This document shows, piece by piece, positions 27,477 through 37,200 of a DNA stretch of 52,024 nt. Each line of letters starts with the position of its first letter. Position 1 is the first letter of the stretch. Position numbers and translations under genes: made by a program. Source of the stretch: a virus; the IMG/VR virus record IMGVR_UViG_3300008267_000235, positions 1-52,024 of that record, one strand, 5' to 3'. The notes under the pieces were generated by a model, which worked only from the letters and a program-made list of their open reading frames with translations, was not told the DNA's origin and searched no databases.

Positions 27477-28478
27477 TTAATTTTTGTTTGTGTTTCTTTT
27501 TTCTTTTCTGGTAAGTTTCATAAATGGTCGGAGGAAATTTACCCACGCTTCATCGTTTTTGGGTAGATACTTGAAAAGGCCGTCCTCCATCATCATCCTC
27601 ATCAAGTTTTTGTGACCACGGTCAGTTGGGTCGATTGTGTCTGTAATCATTTGCTCTACAAGTACCTTACCCTCTTCAGTGATTAAAGGGTTGTGTAAAT
27701 CGACTATTTTTTTGTTTGTTTCGAAGAATTGTTCTCCAAATGTACCATTTTTAGTTTTACCAATCAAAATATTCACCAATGCCTTTGGTTTTTTCTTTTG
27801 CTCAATATTTCGTGCATTATCTAATATTTCCTCGATAGTGCATGATTTTTCCAACATTTGAGGAAATAACTTAACCAAAGTTTTTTCTCCCAACATTTCA
27901 ATACCATCTATGTTGTCGGACTTATCTCCAGTCAAAATTTTGGTTAATAAAACATTTTGGTGGGGTATGTTGACCTTGTTGATTGTAATCATGTCTCCAT
28001 ACCTATAATATTGTTTGGAGGTCGGAGAATAGATTGTAACTCGTTCTGATATGAGTTGTGTTAAATCCTTGTCAGCAGAAAATATTATTACATTCTCATT
28101 GACTGAAATTTTGGTATAATACGCAATAAGATCGTCAGCTTCATTGTTTGTCATTTCTACCTGACGAACAAATATTTCTTCGAGATATTGTTTAACTCTC
28201 GATTTCTGTTGCAGATATGACTCGTACTTAAACTCGTTCATATCTTGCCTACGATTTGATTTGTATTGGGGATAAATTGATTTTCGTACCGAGGAATTGG
28301 AAGAACCATCCCAAAACACAACAACCTTGTCGTGATTGTGTTCTTCCAAAAACTTTCTTAAGATATTAATAAAGTGATAGATTCCACCTAAGTGGTCTCC
28401 ATCACTATAAAAATCTTTTACTCCGTGAAATCCAATTTTGAACAGATTGTCTCCGTCAACTAATAACGTTTTAATCAC
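27477..28478 (-). CDS. RNase H / FEN-1-like 5' nuclease (T4 Rnh type)
   Basis: 333 residues; removes RNA primers and 5' flaps from lagging-strand fragments. Conserved acidic metal ligands are present in order: LLVDGDN (residues ~5-11), VVFWDGSS, EADDLIAYY, IFSADKDLTQL and TGDKSDNIDGI, the last followed by a helix-hairpin-helix-like GEKTLVKLF. The length is near T4 RNase H (305). Its place between uvsX and the helicase fits a T4-like replisome set. Confidence 0.92.
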   Translation of the reverse strand: MIKTLLVDGDNLFKIGFHGVKDFYSDGDHLGGIYHFINILRKFLEEHNHDKVVVFWDGSSNSSVRKSIYPQYKSNRRQDMNEFKYESYLQQKSRVKQYLEEIFVRQVEMTNNEADDLIAYYTKISVNENVIIFSADKDLTQLISERVTIYSPTSKQYYRYGDMITINKVNIPHQNVLLTKILTGDKSDNIDGIEMLGEKTLVKLFPQMLEKSCTIEEILDNARNIEQKKKPKALVNILIGKTKNGTFGEQFFETNKKIVDLHNPLITEEGKVLVEQMITDTIDPTDRGHKNLMRMMMEDGLFKYLPKNDEAWVNFLRPFMKLTRKEKRNTNKN

Positions 28479-28507
28479 AACTCGTGATTTAAGTGTGGAA
28501 CAATAAA

Positions 28508-29509
28508 CTAATCTTCTTTTTCTTCTCTTAAGGTGAAGTCACCATCTGCACCGATTATGTCTTTCCAATAATCAGCGTATTCTTTTTTATAAGCTTCAAT
28601 GGATGTCTTTTCTTCTGAAGCTTCTTTACCCGCTAAGAATCCATGAGGTGTTACAATGATTTTACCATCCTCATATCCCAAACCATTGATGTGGTTTTTT
28701 AACACCGATACTTTCGTTCTTGTTGCAAATTTCACACTTCGTTTGTCTTTTGTTGCGGTAATTTTATTGGTTCCCGCACCTTTTTGATTTCCAAACAAAA
28801 ATACTAATGATGAGTTCAACCATATTGCTTCACCACCCTTAGCTTTAATTTTTGGTTGACCGAATGGATTATCAGGTAATTCAACCCATGGTTGATTAAC
28901 TATCACTAAAGTGTTTTCATACTTCGAATCAGCTTTACGAGAACCTGAAATACGTTGATTTATTCCCATTCCGATTTTGTCTGCTAAAGTTGATGCATTG
29001 TGTTGTTTACCACCCTTTCCTTCAAAGGTCATTTTGCAAGGGACAGAACCAACTGAATCCCACAAAAACAACAAACTATAGTCTAACTCACCCTTTTCTT
29101 GAGCATCCAACAAACTATTGATGTAATCTGTAATCTGTTCAATGTAATCAAAATTATTATTGAAGATGTAAAACCCATCCCAATCCAACTCACCTGTTTC
29201 CTCATCTACAACTTCTTCGCATTGGAAACCCATAAGTTTGGCATGTTCGAAACTCCACTTTTGTTCTGTGATTATGAACACAGGAAGTATACCCTTCTTT
29301 TGAGCATCTACCGCAGTTTTTACCAAAGCTGTAGTTTTACCAGTATCTGAATGACCTAAGAACATGTTAAGATGTCCAACTGCGGGGCCAGGAAGTCCAA
29401 CTGCATCTAAAAAATCAGGTCCTAAATCAAAGAATCTTTGAGGTTTATATTTTGCTGAAGTTGAAAATTTTTTCTTCAGAGTTTCGAAATCATTTTTTTT
29501 GATTGCCAT
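28508..29509 (-). CDS. uvsX: UvsX-like RecA recombinase
   Basis: 333 residues. Walker A GHSDTGKTT lies at 52-60 and Walker B-like LLFLWDSVGS near 143-152. Loop L2 region and conserved INQ-type core (TLVIVNQPW) follow, then KAKGGEAIWLNSS, the pattern of UvsX/RecA C-terminal ATPase strands. It forms filaments on ssDNA for recombination-dependent replication. It follows gp32 across a terminator-like hairpin, matching the functional pairing of gp32 and UvsX in T4. No UvsY mediator was recognised nearby. Confidence 0.93.
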   Translation of the reverse strand: MAIKKNDFETLKKKFSTSAKYKPQRFFDLGPDFLDAVGLPGPAVGHLNMFLGHSDTGKTTALVKTAVDAQKKGILPVFIITEQKWSFEHAKLMGFQCEEVVDEETGELDWDGFYIFNNNFDYIEQITDYINSLLDAQEKGELDYSLLFLWDSVGSVPCKMTFEGKGGKQHNASTLADKIGMGINQRISGSRKADSKYENTLVIVNQPWVELPDNPFGQPKIKAKGGEAIWLNSSLVFLFGNQKGAGTNKITATKDKRSVKFATRTKVSVLKNHINGLGYEDGKIIVTPHGFLAGKEASEEKTSIEAYKKEYADYWKDIIGADGDFTLREEKED

Positions 29510-29524
29510 AAAAGATTTGTATAA

Positions 29525-29551
29525 AACTCGGATACGAAACGTACCCGAGTT
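29525..29551 (-). terminator. Terminator-like hairpin after gp32-like SSB
   Basis: Arms AACTCGG-A-TACG and CGTA-C-CCGAGTT surround an AAA loop (12 positions with one central A/C mismatch on plus, a G-U pair in the RNA). On the minus strand the stem is followed by TTTTAT. It lies between the SSB stop and uvsX, so SSB could be made in excess over UvsX. Confidence 0.75.
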
Positions 29552-29561
29552 GAGTTAATAA

Positions 29562-30344
29562 TTAGAAAGGTAAATCTCCATCAGGTTCGTCACCTGCTTG
29601 AGGATCTACGTAAGAAGATGATTTCTTACTTCCTCCTCCGATGAATGTTTCTTCAACAGAACTATCACCATAGACATATCCACCTTTGTCAGAGTCCCAC
29701 TTAGGAGTTTCTCCTCTTGCGATTGCTTCAAGATATTCGACAGGTTTTTTGGAATATACATCCAACCATGTCAATTCATCTTCCATCCAAGCTTTTGCTT
29801 GTTGTGTATCTTCATGTACAGGACTTGGGTCATCGTACATAATAGTGGAAACTGTAGTATATTCTTTACCTTTTGGAGTCTTTGCCTTGGCAAGTTCAAT
29901 AATCAAATCTCTACCTTTTGTTGGGTCAGTGATGTCTCCTTTGTTTCTCCAAATCGGAATAATTTTGTCAAGAATACCATCGTTTTTGAAGTTATGTTTG
30001 AATCTCCAAAATTTTGGTCCATCCTCTTCGTGGTCTCTATCAATAACTTTTACAATGTAAAACTTACGAGACTTATATTGTTTTGCCAACTCTTTGTCAG
30101 ATTCTTTACCAGTTGACATCAATTCTTCATAAACCTCATTTAGAGGTGATCTTTCATTGTCATTTTTTCCTGGATCGTAGAATTTCTGCCATTGTCCTCC
30201 AACTTGGATTTCGTGATACCAAGCTTCCTTGAAAGGAGAAGACCCATCTGTTGTAGGGAGAATTCTCACTTTTCTTTGTCCTGATTTCTCTTTATCTCCT
30301 AAGATTAAAGCGAAATACTTTTTCATTCTTTCGTCTTGCGACAT
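29562..30344 (-). CDS. gp32-like single-stranded DNA-binding protein (start uncertain)
   Basis: 260 residues from the ATG at 30344. The core matches the gp32 type: KVRILPTTDGSSPFKEAW, then SRKFYIVKVIDRD (OB strands), and an acidic tail ending DEPDGDLPF like other SSB tips. There are no cysteines, so the zinc site of T4 gp32 is absent. Upstream of the ATG the same frame remains open and reads plausible gp32 N-terminal sequence (KAQYEKNQQGGGAQSK) back to a TGA, but offers no ATG/GTG/TTG start. The true start may use ATT near 30390, or a frameshift from the ATG at 30417. It overlaps the upstream gene. Confidence 0.88.
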   Translation of the reverse strand: MSQDERMKKYFALILGDKEKSGQRKVRILPTTDGSSPFKEAWYHEIQVGGQWQKFYDPGKNDNERSPLNEVYEELMSTGKESDKELAKQYKSRKFYIVKVIDRDHEEDGPKFWRFKHNFKNDGILDKIIPIWRNKGDITDPTKGRDLIIELAKAKTPKGKEYTTVSTIMYDDPSPVHEDTQQAKAWMEDELTWLDVYSKKPVEYLEAIARGETPKWDSDKGGYVYGDSSVEETFIGGGSKKSSSYVDPQAGDEPDGDLPF

Positions 30345-31012
30345 TTTCGATTGGGCCCCGCCCCCTTGCTGATTTTTTTCGTACTGTGCCTTGGTTGGAA
30401 TGAGTTTTTGATATCATTAACATTAATATCAGTCACCTCGTCGGCAGTCAAAACATAATCATTTTTTCCTGTTAATTCCATTTCTTCTTGTTTGTCGTCA
30501 AAAAATTGTGAAAGTTTTTGACTGAAAGGATATGAATCATATGTTCTCAATTCCAATTTCTCTTGTGGAGTTTTTTCTCTGTACTGTTCGATTTTATTCT
30601 CAAGTGAATTAAGTTTGTTCATAATGTTGTCCATTTCTCCCAACTTAGATTGTAAATCATTAAGTTGATTGAAAAGGTTGTTGAAGTACTCTTCTTGTTT
30701 TGTCTCAATATTTTTTTGTGAATCAACTAAGTCTGTTATTTCTAATTCCTCAGTTCCTGATTCTGTTTCTTGCGATTCTCCCTCATCATCAATTTTTTCA
30801 ACATCTGGATCGGAATCAACATCTATTGGTTGAGGTTCAGTTGTTGGTGCTGGTGGAGGTGTAGCATCAGATGGTGCTGGTGCAGGTGCCGCAGCAGGTT
30901 CAGGTGTTAAAGCCGCTAAAGCATCCTCTTCAGCTCCAGCTTGTTCCAAAATATATCGATTAATTTTGTTGTGTCTCTCGATTTCCCTGAGAATTTTTTT
31001 ATCTAAACTCAT
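30323..31012 (-). CDS. Acidic coiled-coil protein, unknown, with odd basic tail
   Basis: 229 residues. Order: an N-terminal helix (LDKKILREIERHNKINRYIL), an Ala-Pro-rich and then very acidic linker (~30-90), a heptad-rich coiled coil (~98-145, NNLFNQLNDLQSKLGEMDNI), and a folded part with YDSYPFSQKLSQFFDD. The last ~20 residues are suddenly basic (KKISKGAG..., RKCRKTKE) and lie in the region where the gp32-like frame also looks coding, so the natural end may differ. It could be a virion or replication scaffold protein; the function is unknown. Confidence 0.75.
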   Translation of the reverse strand: MSLDKKILREIERHNKINRYILEQAGAEEDALAALTPEPAAAPAPAPSDATPPPAPTTEPQPIDVDSDPDVEKIDDEGESQETESGTEELEITDLVDSQKNIETKQEEYFNNLFNQLNDLQSKLGEMDNIMNKLNSLENKIEQYREKTPQEKLELRTYDSYPFSQKLSQFFDDKQEEMELTGKNDYVLTADEVTDINVNDIKNSFQPRHSTKKISKGAGPNRKCRKTKE

Positions 31013-31015
31013 TTT

Positions 31016-31240
31016 TTATCCGTTTAATAATGTTTTTATTCCGTTTGCAGTCTCAACTCTAACTCGTCTGTTGGCTGTGGTTTGATGACCAGCTCTTTCA
31101 ATGAGACCATCTCTTTCTCGAACTGTATAACAATCACCTGTGTCCAAATCACAAACTTGTTTTGTTCCATCTCCGTTGTCTTCCTGAGAAAATCTTACTG
31201 ATTTACCAAGATAATTATCTAATGCTGATTTAATGTTCAT
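31016..31240 (-). CDS. Small protein, unknown
   Basis: 74 residues from the ATG at 31240 (MNIKSALDNYLGKSVRFSQE). An in-frame upstream ATG at 31324 lies inside the end of the hub-like gene and adds 28 hydrophobic residues; I prefer 31240 because a TATTTAT motif sits 15-21 bases before it. Residues include a DLDTGDCYTVRERDGLIERA stretch and a basic C-terminal end. No family recognised. It sits three bases before the coiled-coil gene and is probably co-transcribed. Confidence 0.68.
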   Translation of the reverse strand: MNIKSALDNYLGKSVRFSQEDNGDGTKQVCDLDTGDCYTVRERDGLIERAGHQTTANRRVRVETANGIKTLLNG

Positions 31241-31254
31241 AAGAATCTTTTTAT

Positions 31255-31261
31255 ATAAATA
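31255..31261 (-). promoter_or_regulatory. TATTTAT late-promoter-like motif
   Basis: The coding strand reads ATATTTATATAA 15-21 bases upstream of the 74-aa gene. It is the last exact copy before the replication genes, which have none. Confidence 0.5.
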
Positions 31262-31271
31262 TGTTGTTATG

Positions 31272-34200
31272 CTATAAAGTGAATGAATTACTTGTAGCGG
31301 TAAACGTACCATTATTGTTTGCATTTACATAAACAACCGATAAAACAAGTCGTTGAGTAGAATTGACATCAATCACGTTAGTGTATTTTGTGTCCGAATT
31401 ATTTGTTATGGTTATGTTTAATGGAGTAGTTTGGTTCGTTGAAGTGGCAACAAAAACTTTAGAAATTATACAACGTGGGCAATTGAATCTGAAAGTAACA
31501 AACCCACCATCAGGTTTTCTAATATTATAATACAGCGGACCTTGGTAAGGTGGTAATGCAACATCGTTACTTCTCTGAATAAATGATAATGAACCTTCGG
31601 GTTGTACACCCGTTTCAGAAGATGGAATTATAATTCTGAATCTTTCTGATTTATAACTATTTTTAGGATTCTTTATTTTATCCTCAGGTATTGCCGTCAG
31701 AAGAATTGAGGCGTTCATTTCTAATCTCTTTCCTTTTTCCATTTCGATTAAGTCCTTGAACTCCGCATCAATGAATTGTTGTCTTGTGATAGAAAAAGTT
31801 TGACCGTCAGACGATACAAATCCTAAAAGTTGGGAAGATTGAGAACTTTCAATCGAGCTTCGAGTAACTGTATTATTTGAGCCCACTTCAATTGAATCAA
31901 AAGTATAAGTGTATTCGACTTGAGGGTTTATTTTCCATACCCCACCTACATAATCATTCTGGTCAATTTTTACAGTTAAAATTTCAGTGCCGAGCTCATT
32001 ATTAATTTTTTCAGAAACAAACATAGGTGGGTTAAGCATCGTATCTTGGAGGTTTGAACTTCCTCCAATTTTCTCTTGTTCTGAAATTGGTACAACCTCC
32101 GTTTTACCAACATTTTCGTTTCCACCTGCAGATGATACAGTAACATTTTTTAATGTCGGATTGAATGTAAAATCAACCAAACTTTCAAATGTCCCATATT
32201 CAGTTGTCACACTTATTCTTCCTGTAGCAACATCTTGCCCTTCAGGTATTTCGATATTAGGTAAGTTGAATCTTAAAGTTTCAGAATTGAATACTGTAAT
32301 ATCTTTCAGTTCTACGTCTTTATTAATCACTCTGACAGATTTTACTGATTCAAAGTTTCTTCCGTTGACTTGAACAATGGTTCCTGTATATCCAGCTGCA
32401 GGTGAGAATGTTGATACAACTGGTGGTGGGCAAGTCTGACCAACTTCAGGTGGAATCGGAGATGGTGTAGGTGTCACGGATGGTGAACTGGTTTCGGTGT
32501 CAGATTCTTTGTTTGTTTTGTCTAACTCAATTGATTTATTTTTACTTATCAATCCAATTTGAGTTGCTGACGCTAAAGCTTTAGTGAATGTATCTCTAGT
32601 TTGTTTGAACTCAGAGTAATTTGTGTTGTAATATTCTTCGGAAATATTATTTTTCGGCCAAAAACAAACATAGTATTTTGCTAATCCGAGTCTAATTATC
32701 CTCTCTTTATTACTTAACAATCTTCCACGCATGAAATTTATGTAAGAATCTAAAGAGTCAAAATGAGCAATAGGTTCTGATGAAGTTGTTGATGGATTAG
32801 TTCTAATATTTACGCAAGTGTAATTTCTATTTTTTGAGAATTCACTAACTGATTCCGACCAATCTATACTTAAAGATATATTTGCTAAATTATTGTTCAC
32901 CGCATAAAAATTACCAAGCCCTGAGTTTGAGTCTTGTTGGTATGTTCTGATATAAGAAATACAATAAATGATAGTTTGTAAATCAACGTCATTTGGAAGA
33001 ATCCTTCTTAACGCATTGGCAAAATCAGTTGGTGTGACCCCACTAAATTGTGAAGTAACAGGAACATAACCAGGAGATGCGTTAAGGTAAACTTCACTTG
33101 TAATTTTGAGAGTACACGAGTTAGTTGTGTCCAAAGTGTTCTCAGCTTTTTGCACGACTTCTGTGGATTTTATATTATTAGTTGTACCTGATTTTGACGG
33201 TTCATCTTTGTTAATCAGGAGCAATTCTTCCAATTGAGTAATTAAATTTTGGTTAATACTTTGTAGGAAACTATCAATAGCAGGTAAGTCATAAATTCCT
33301 TGTCTTACCCCATCGAATGTAGTTTGGAAAGTTCCTGGTTGAATTGAATGACTTACGTCAGTAATCATGTAAGGACCATTGAACATCGGAACGTGTCTCA
33401 AATTAAAATACATTGTTGGTTGTAAAAGTGCATTACCCAAACTAACAACAGATGCTTTGTAAGACCTTTGTTTATAAAGATTATATAAACTCACATTTTG
33501 GGTTGCAACTGCACGTCCTGAACTTTGGTCAACCATATTCAGAGTTGTATTAATTACTTCTGAAGTCGCAACTCCATTATCTTGTGAAACTGTGAAAGAA
33601 TAAAATATATTTTGATTTCTCAGTCCAATGTCGACATTGAATCCAACAACTTTGTTTGATAAAGCCCAATCTTTTTTCCCTTGAATATTTTCAATCAATG
33701 GGCTCTCCGAAGCTCTCCTTAGGTCAAATCCATCATCTCTGAATTTGAAATTTCCTTTAGGTAAATCCAAATATTGAGATGGTTTTCCAACATAGAAACA
33801 TACCAATTTCGGTGAAGCATTTCTATAATCAACATCTAAAAATGTTCCCCAAAGATTATTTGCGAATTCTAACGAACCTTCAGGTTTCGGGGTTGTAACT
33901 CCAGTAACATCTTGAGCATTGTAAAAATTCACATAAGCTGGTAGTGGCATTACCGTGAAATTATTTTTGATTAATATTCCACTAATAAATGTAAAAACAC
34001 TCATCGCTTGATTCAATGAGTTTTTATTGAACATATCTTGTAAATCGAAAATGTCTATCAAGATAGTTTCACCAATATTTCGTGAAGCCCTATCCAAAAA
34101 TAAAAAGTCTTCAAATAATGTTTTTGTTTTGTAATCTCCTCCAGCAATCCACTTATCATTCAACGCTTTGAAAACCTCATATATTTCAACTTTACCCTGT

Positions 34201-37200
34201 TCCCCAGTTGTGACACTATTAATTGTTCTTTCGGGTAATTGTTGTTGCTCGGGTAATCCAATCGGTGGAGGTTGTCTTAAACCTGTAAGAACTCCGTTCA
34301 AGAAGTTGTTTTGTAAATCTGTTTCTCGTCTCAAATAATTCTCGAGTTGATTTTGGAATTGTAGTGCCGACAAATTTGGATTGTTCAACTTTTGAGTTGC
34401 ATACATTTTGATAATCGGAGCAAGTAATGTCACATTTTGGCTTGTAAATTCTATATTATTATCAACAAAGAAATCTGTGATATACGAACCAAACTGACTA
34501 TATCTAACATTACGAATGGTTGAAAACCCAACCTCAGTCTCTAAAGCAGTCCATGCAGTTGGATTTGCCGCTTGAGATTCAGCCAAAGTTACGTTTCCAT
34601 TCAATGTTGGTAAAGTACCAGGTGCATAAGGTCTGAACGTGATAGGATCTACAACTTGTAGAGTATTATTATATGACAAGTAAGAATCGAAAATTCTTCT
34701 TTGATAAAATGATGGATTTCCAAATTTAAAAATTACATCATATTCCATAAAGGCTTTGATTCCACTTTGAAAAATTGTGTATTGATTACCAATTGTATTG
34801 AAAAAATACGAATCCTCAGTTTCTCCTTCTTGTTTTCTTGGAACCGTCATCAAACTTCTGAATAATGATTGGAAATTTTTGAAATTGGAATTCACATCTA
34901 CAGGTGACTGTCCAATAGCATTTGTTTGTCTTGTGAAAACATTGCCAATCGATTTACAGAAATTCAAAAATTCCAATTCAAAAGAATCCAATATTTTCTT
35001 TTCAAAAACTGAAAATACTTCTTCAATTTTTGTGTAGTTGTCTTGTGAAAGGAAGAACAAAGGAGTTTGTGTGTTTCCTGTATTGATAAAGTTGATGTAA
35101 GAATCTGGTTGGGGAAATGCAATTTGATTAGAATCAAAGTATCCATAGTTCGGTGCCGCCCATAAACATCGTACAGAACCATTGAATACACTTGGATTAT
35201 CCGTCAAGTCAACTATAGTTTCGGGAATAGTTGTTTGACCTGTGACACAAGCAATGCTTGCTTGGTTATAAGGTGTTCCAAATGAAGGTAAAACAAAATA
35301 ATCAGCACCTACTGTATTATCTTCAGGCGCACACTCAATTGGAGCACTCGGAGTAACATTAGGTAATAATAACGACCAAGTTGTGAATCTAAGATTTTTA
35401 CCTTGTTGTTTTACATCAACTAAATTTGAAGAACTAAAGTTATGAATTTTTAGTCCTCCATTGAAACTATCTTGAATTTCTTTATTGGTATAATCTACAT
35501 ACAAATCGTATCCATTATAAAATACGTTAAAATCATTAATTAACTTCGGATAAAATCCGAGTTCCATATTTATTGATGCAACCCCTTCACTCTGTAACTG
35601 CGTGCTTCTTGGAGCATCATCATATCTGAAATAGTATATTTGGGTTGTAGAACTTGTTGGAGGATAATAATTTCCAGCATAGTCAAAATTTTTCCATGCC
35701 GTTTGTAAAATATCTACACTCGTTTCCTTATACTTTTTATATCTGTGCCAAATCGATCCATACTTCAAAATCCATGCATAAGGAAGTTTATGTATTGCAC
35801 CAAACTTTTTTAACGATGATGATATATAATCCAAATCAGTTGTTACTCCATTTGAATATGATTTGTATTTTTCTCTTAAAGTTGCGAGTGGTAAAGAATT
35901 CAAGAACAAATATGCCGCTTGGATATAAGGGTAGGTGTTTCCAGAGATTCGAGAATTATATACACCGTTTTGTATTGCATTTATAAAGTATGGGGTGTTC
36001 AACATCGAAGTTGTACTTCGAAAATTTATCGCCCCTGTCGGAGTTACTCCCTGAACATATCCTTCAGTTGGGGCGAACTCATTCGGTGTTCTTGATAAGT
36101 AAAAGGCATTCAATCCAACAGGTCCATATGTCACGTTTGATGACAACCCTAACAAATCCAAATTTTGTGATGGATTTTGATTCAAAAGATATGAAAAGTT
36201 GGTTACAGGTCTGTTGAAAGTATAATTGTAAACATCATTGAAATTAGAAATTATCTTCCTTGGTTCAAAAATTGTTAATGACCTTTTTGTATCGTAAACT
36301 TGATTACCAACTGCAGAATTACTTTGACTCAGATTATCCAAACACCAAGTTTGGTTCGTATAAGGTAGGGTGTCGACAATTAACGGGTCATTTGCCGCGT
36401 TCGAAATTAACTTTCGTAAAGCTTCAGACTTAGCAGTAGTTTGGGGTATTCTTCCCAATTCTAAAGTGTTCAAAATCGCAAAAGAATTTTCAGTTATTAC
36501 TTTGATATACGGAGTAACAAAAAAATCTCTTATGTAATCTTGATATGCACGACCCGTTCCACTGTTAGAAATATTTCTGAGAAAATCGTTGTAGTTCGAA
36601 GAATTTAAATTGAAGTTTTTAAGTTTTAATGACAAGTATGGTGAACTGATTCCCAACTTGTTTTTTATGTTATTAACTTCGGTTTCAATGTTCAACTTAA
36701 TTAGTTCATCTATTTGATTACTATTTGCTCTTACAAGCCCTGAGTAATGTGAAGTTAGAAATTGTCTTTCCCATATTTCATAGAAAAATTTTATTTCCTC
36801 TTTGTTAGAATACGCTAAACCATTTGATGGAAACTCGATTGCATTTATGTTGATTATATTCGTATCACTTTCATTATCTAAAGGGGGAGGTGCGGTCGGG
36901 TTTTGGAATTTTTGTGTCAACCCCCTCATATACTCTTCCACAAACTCAACTTCAGGCCATTTGTCATACAAATAACCTTGTGTCAAATCTACAACCGAAG
37001 GGTCTCCAATATATTTAAGTTGAAATCTACCTTTTTTATCTTCTGGTGTTTCAACAAAGAATTGAGGCCATGGATAGACTGGAATTTGTGAGTTCTCAGC
37101 ATTCACATCTAACTCGTTTTCCCCAAACAAAGAAAGTGGGTCTCTTACAACTTGTCCTACATTTTCAGTATTTGGTGCTGATGTAGTATTATCTAGAATT

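Noticed and set aside
29686-30060. 124-codon plus-strand frame opposite the SSB gene
   Set aside because: Antisense shadow of a well supported gene; no recognisable protein features and no plus-strand gene context.
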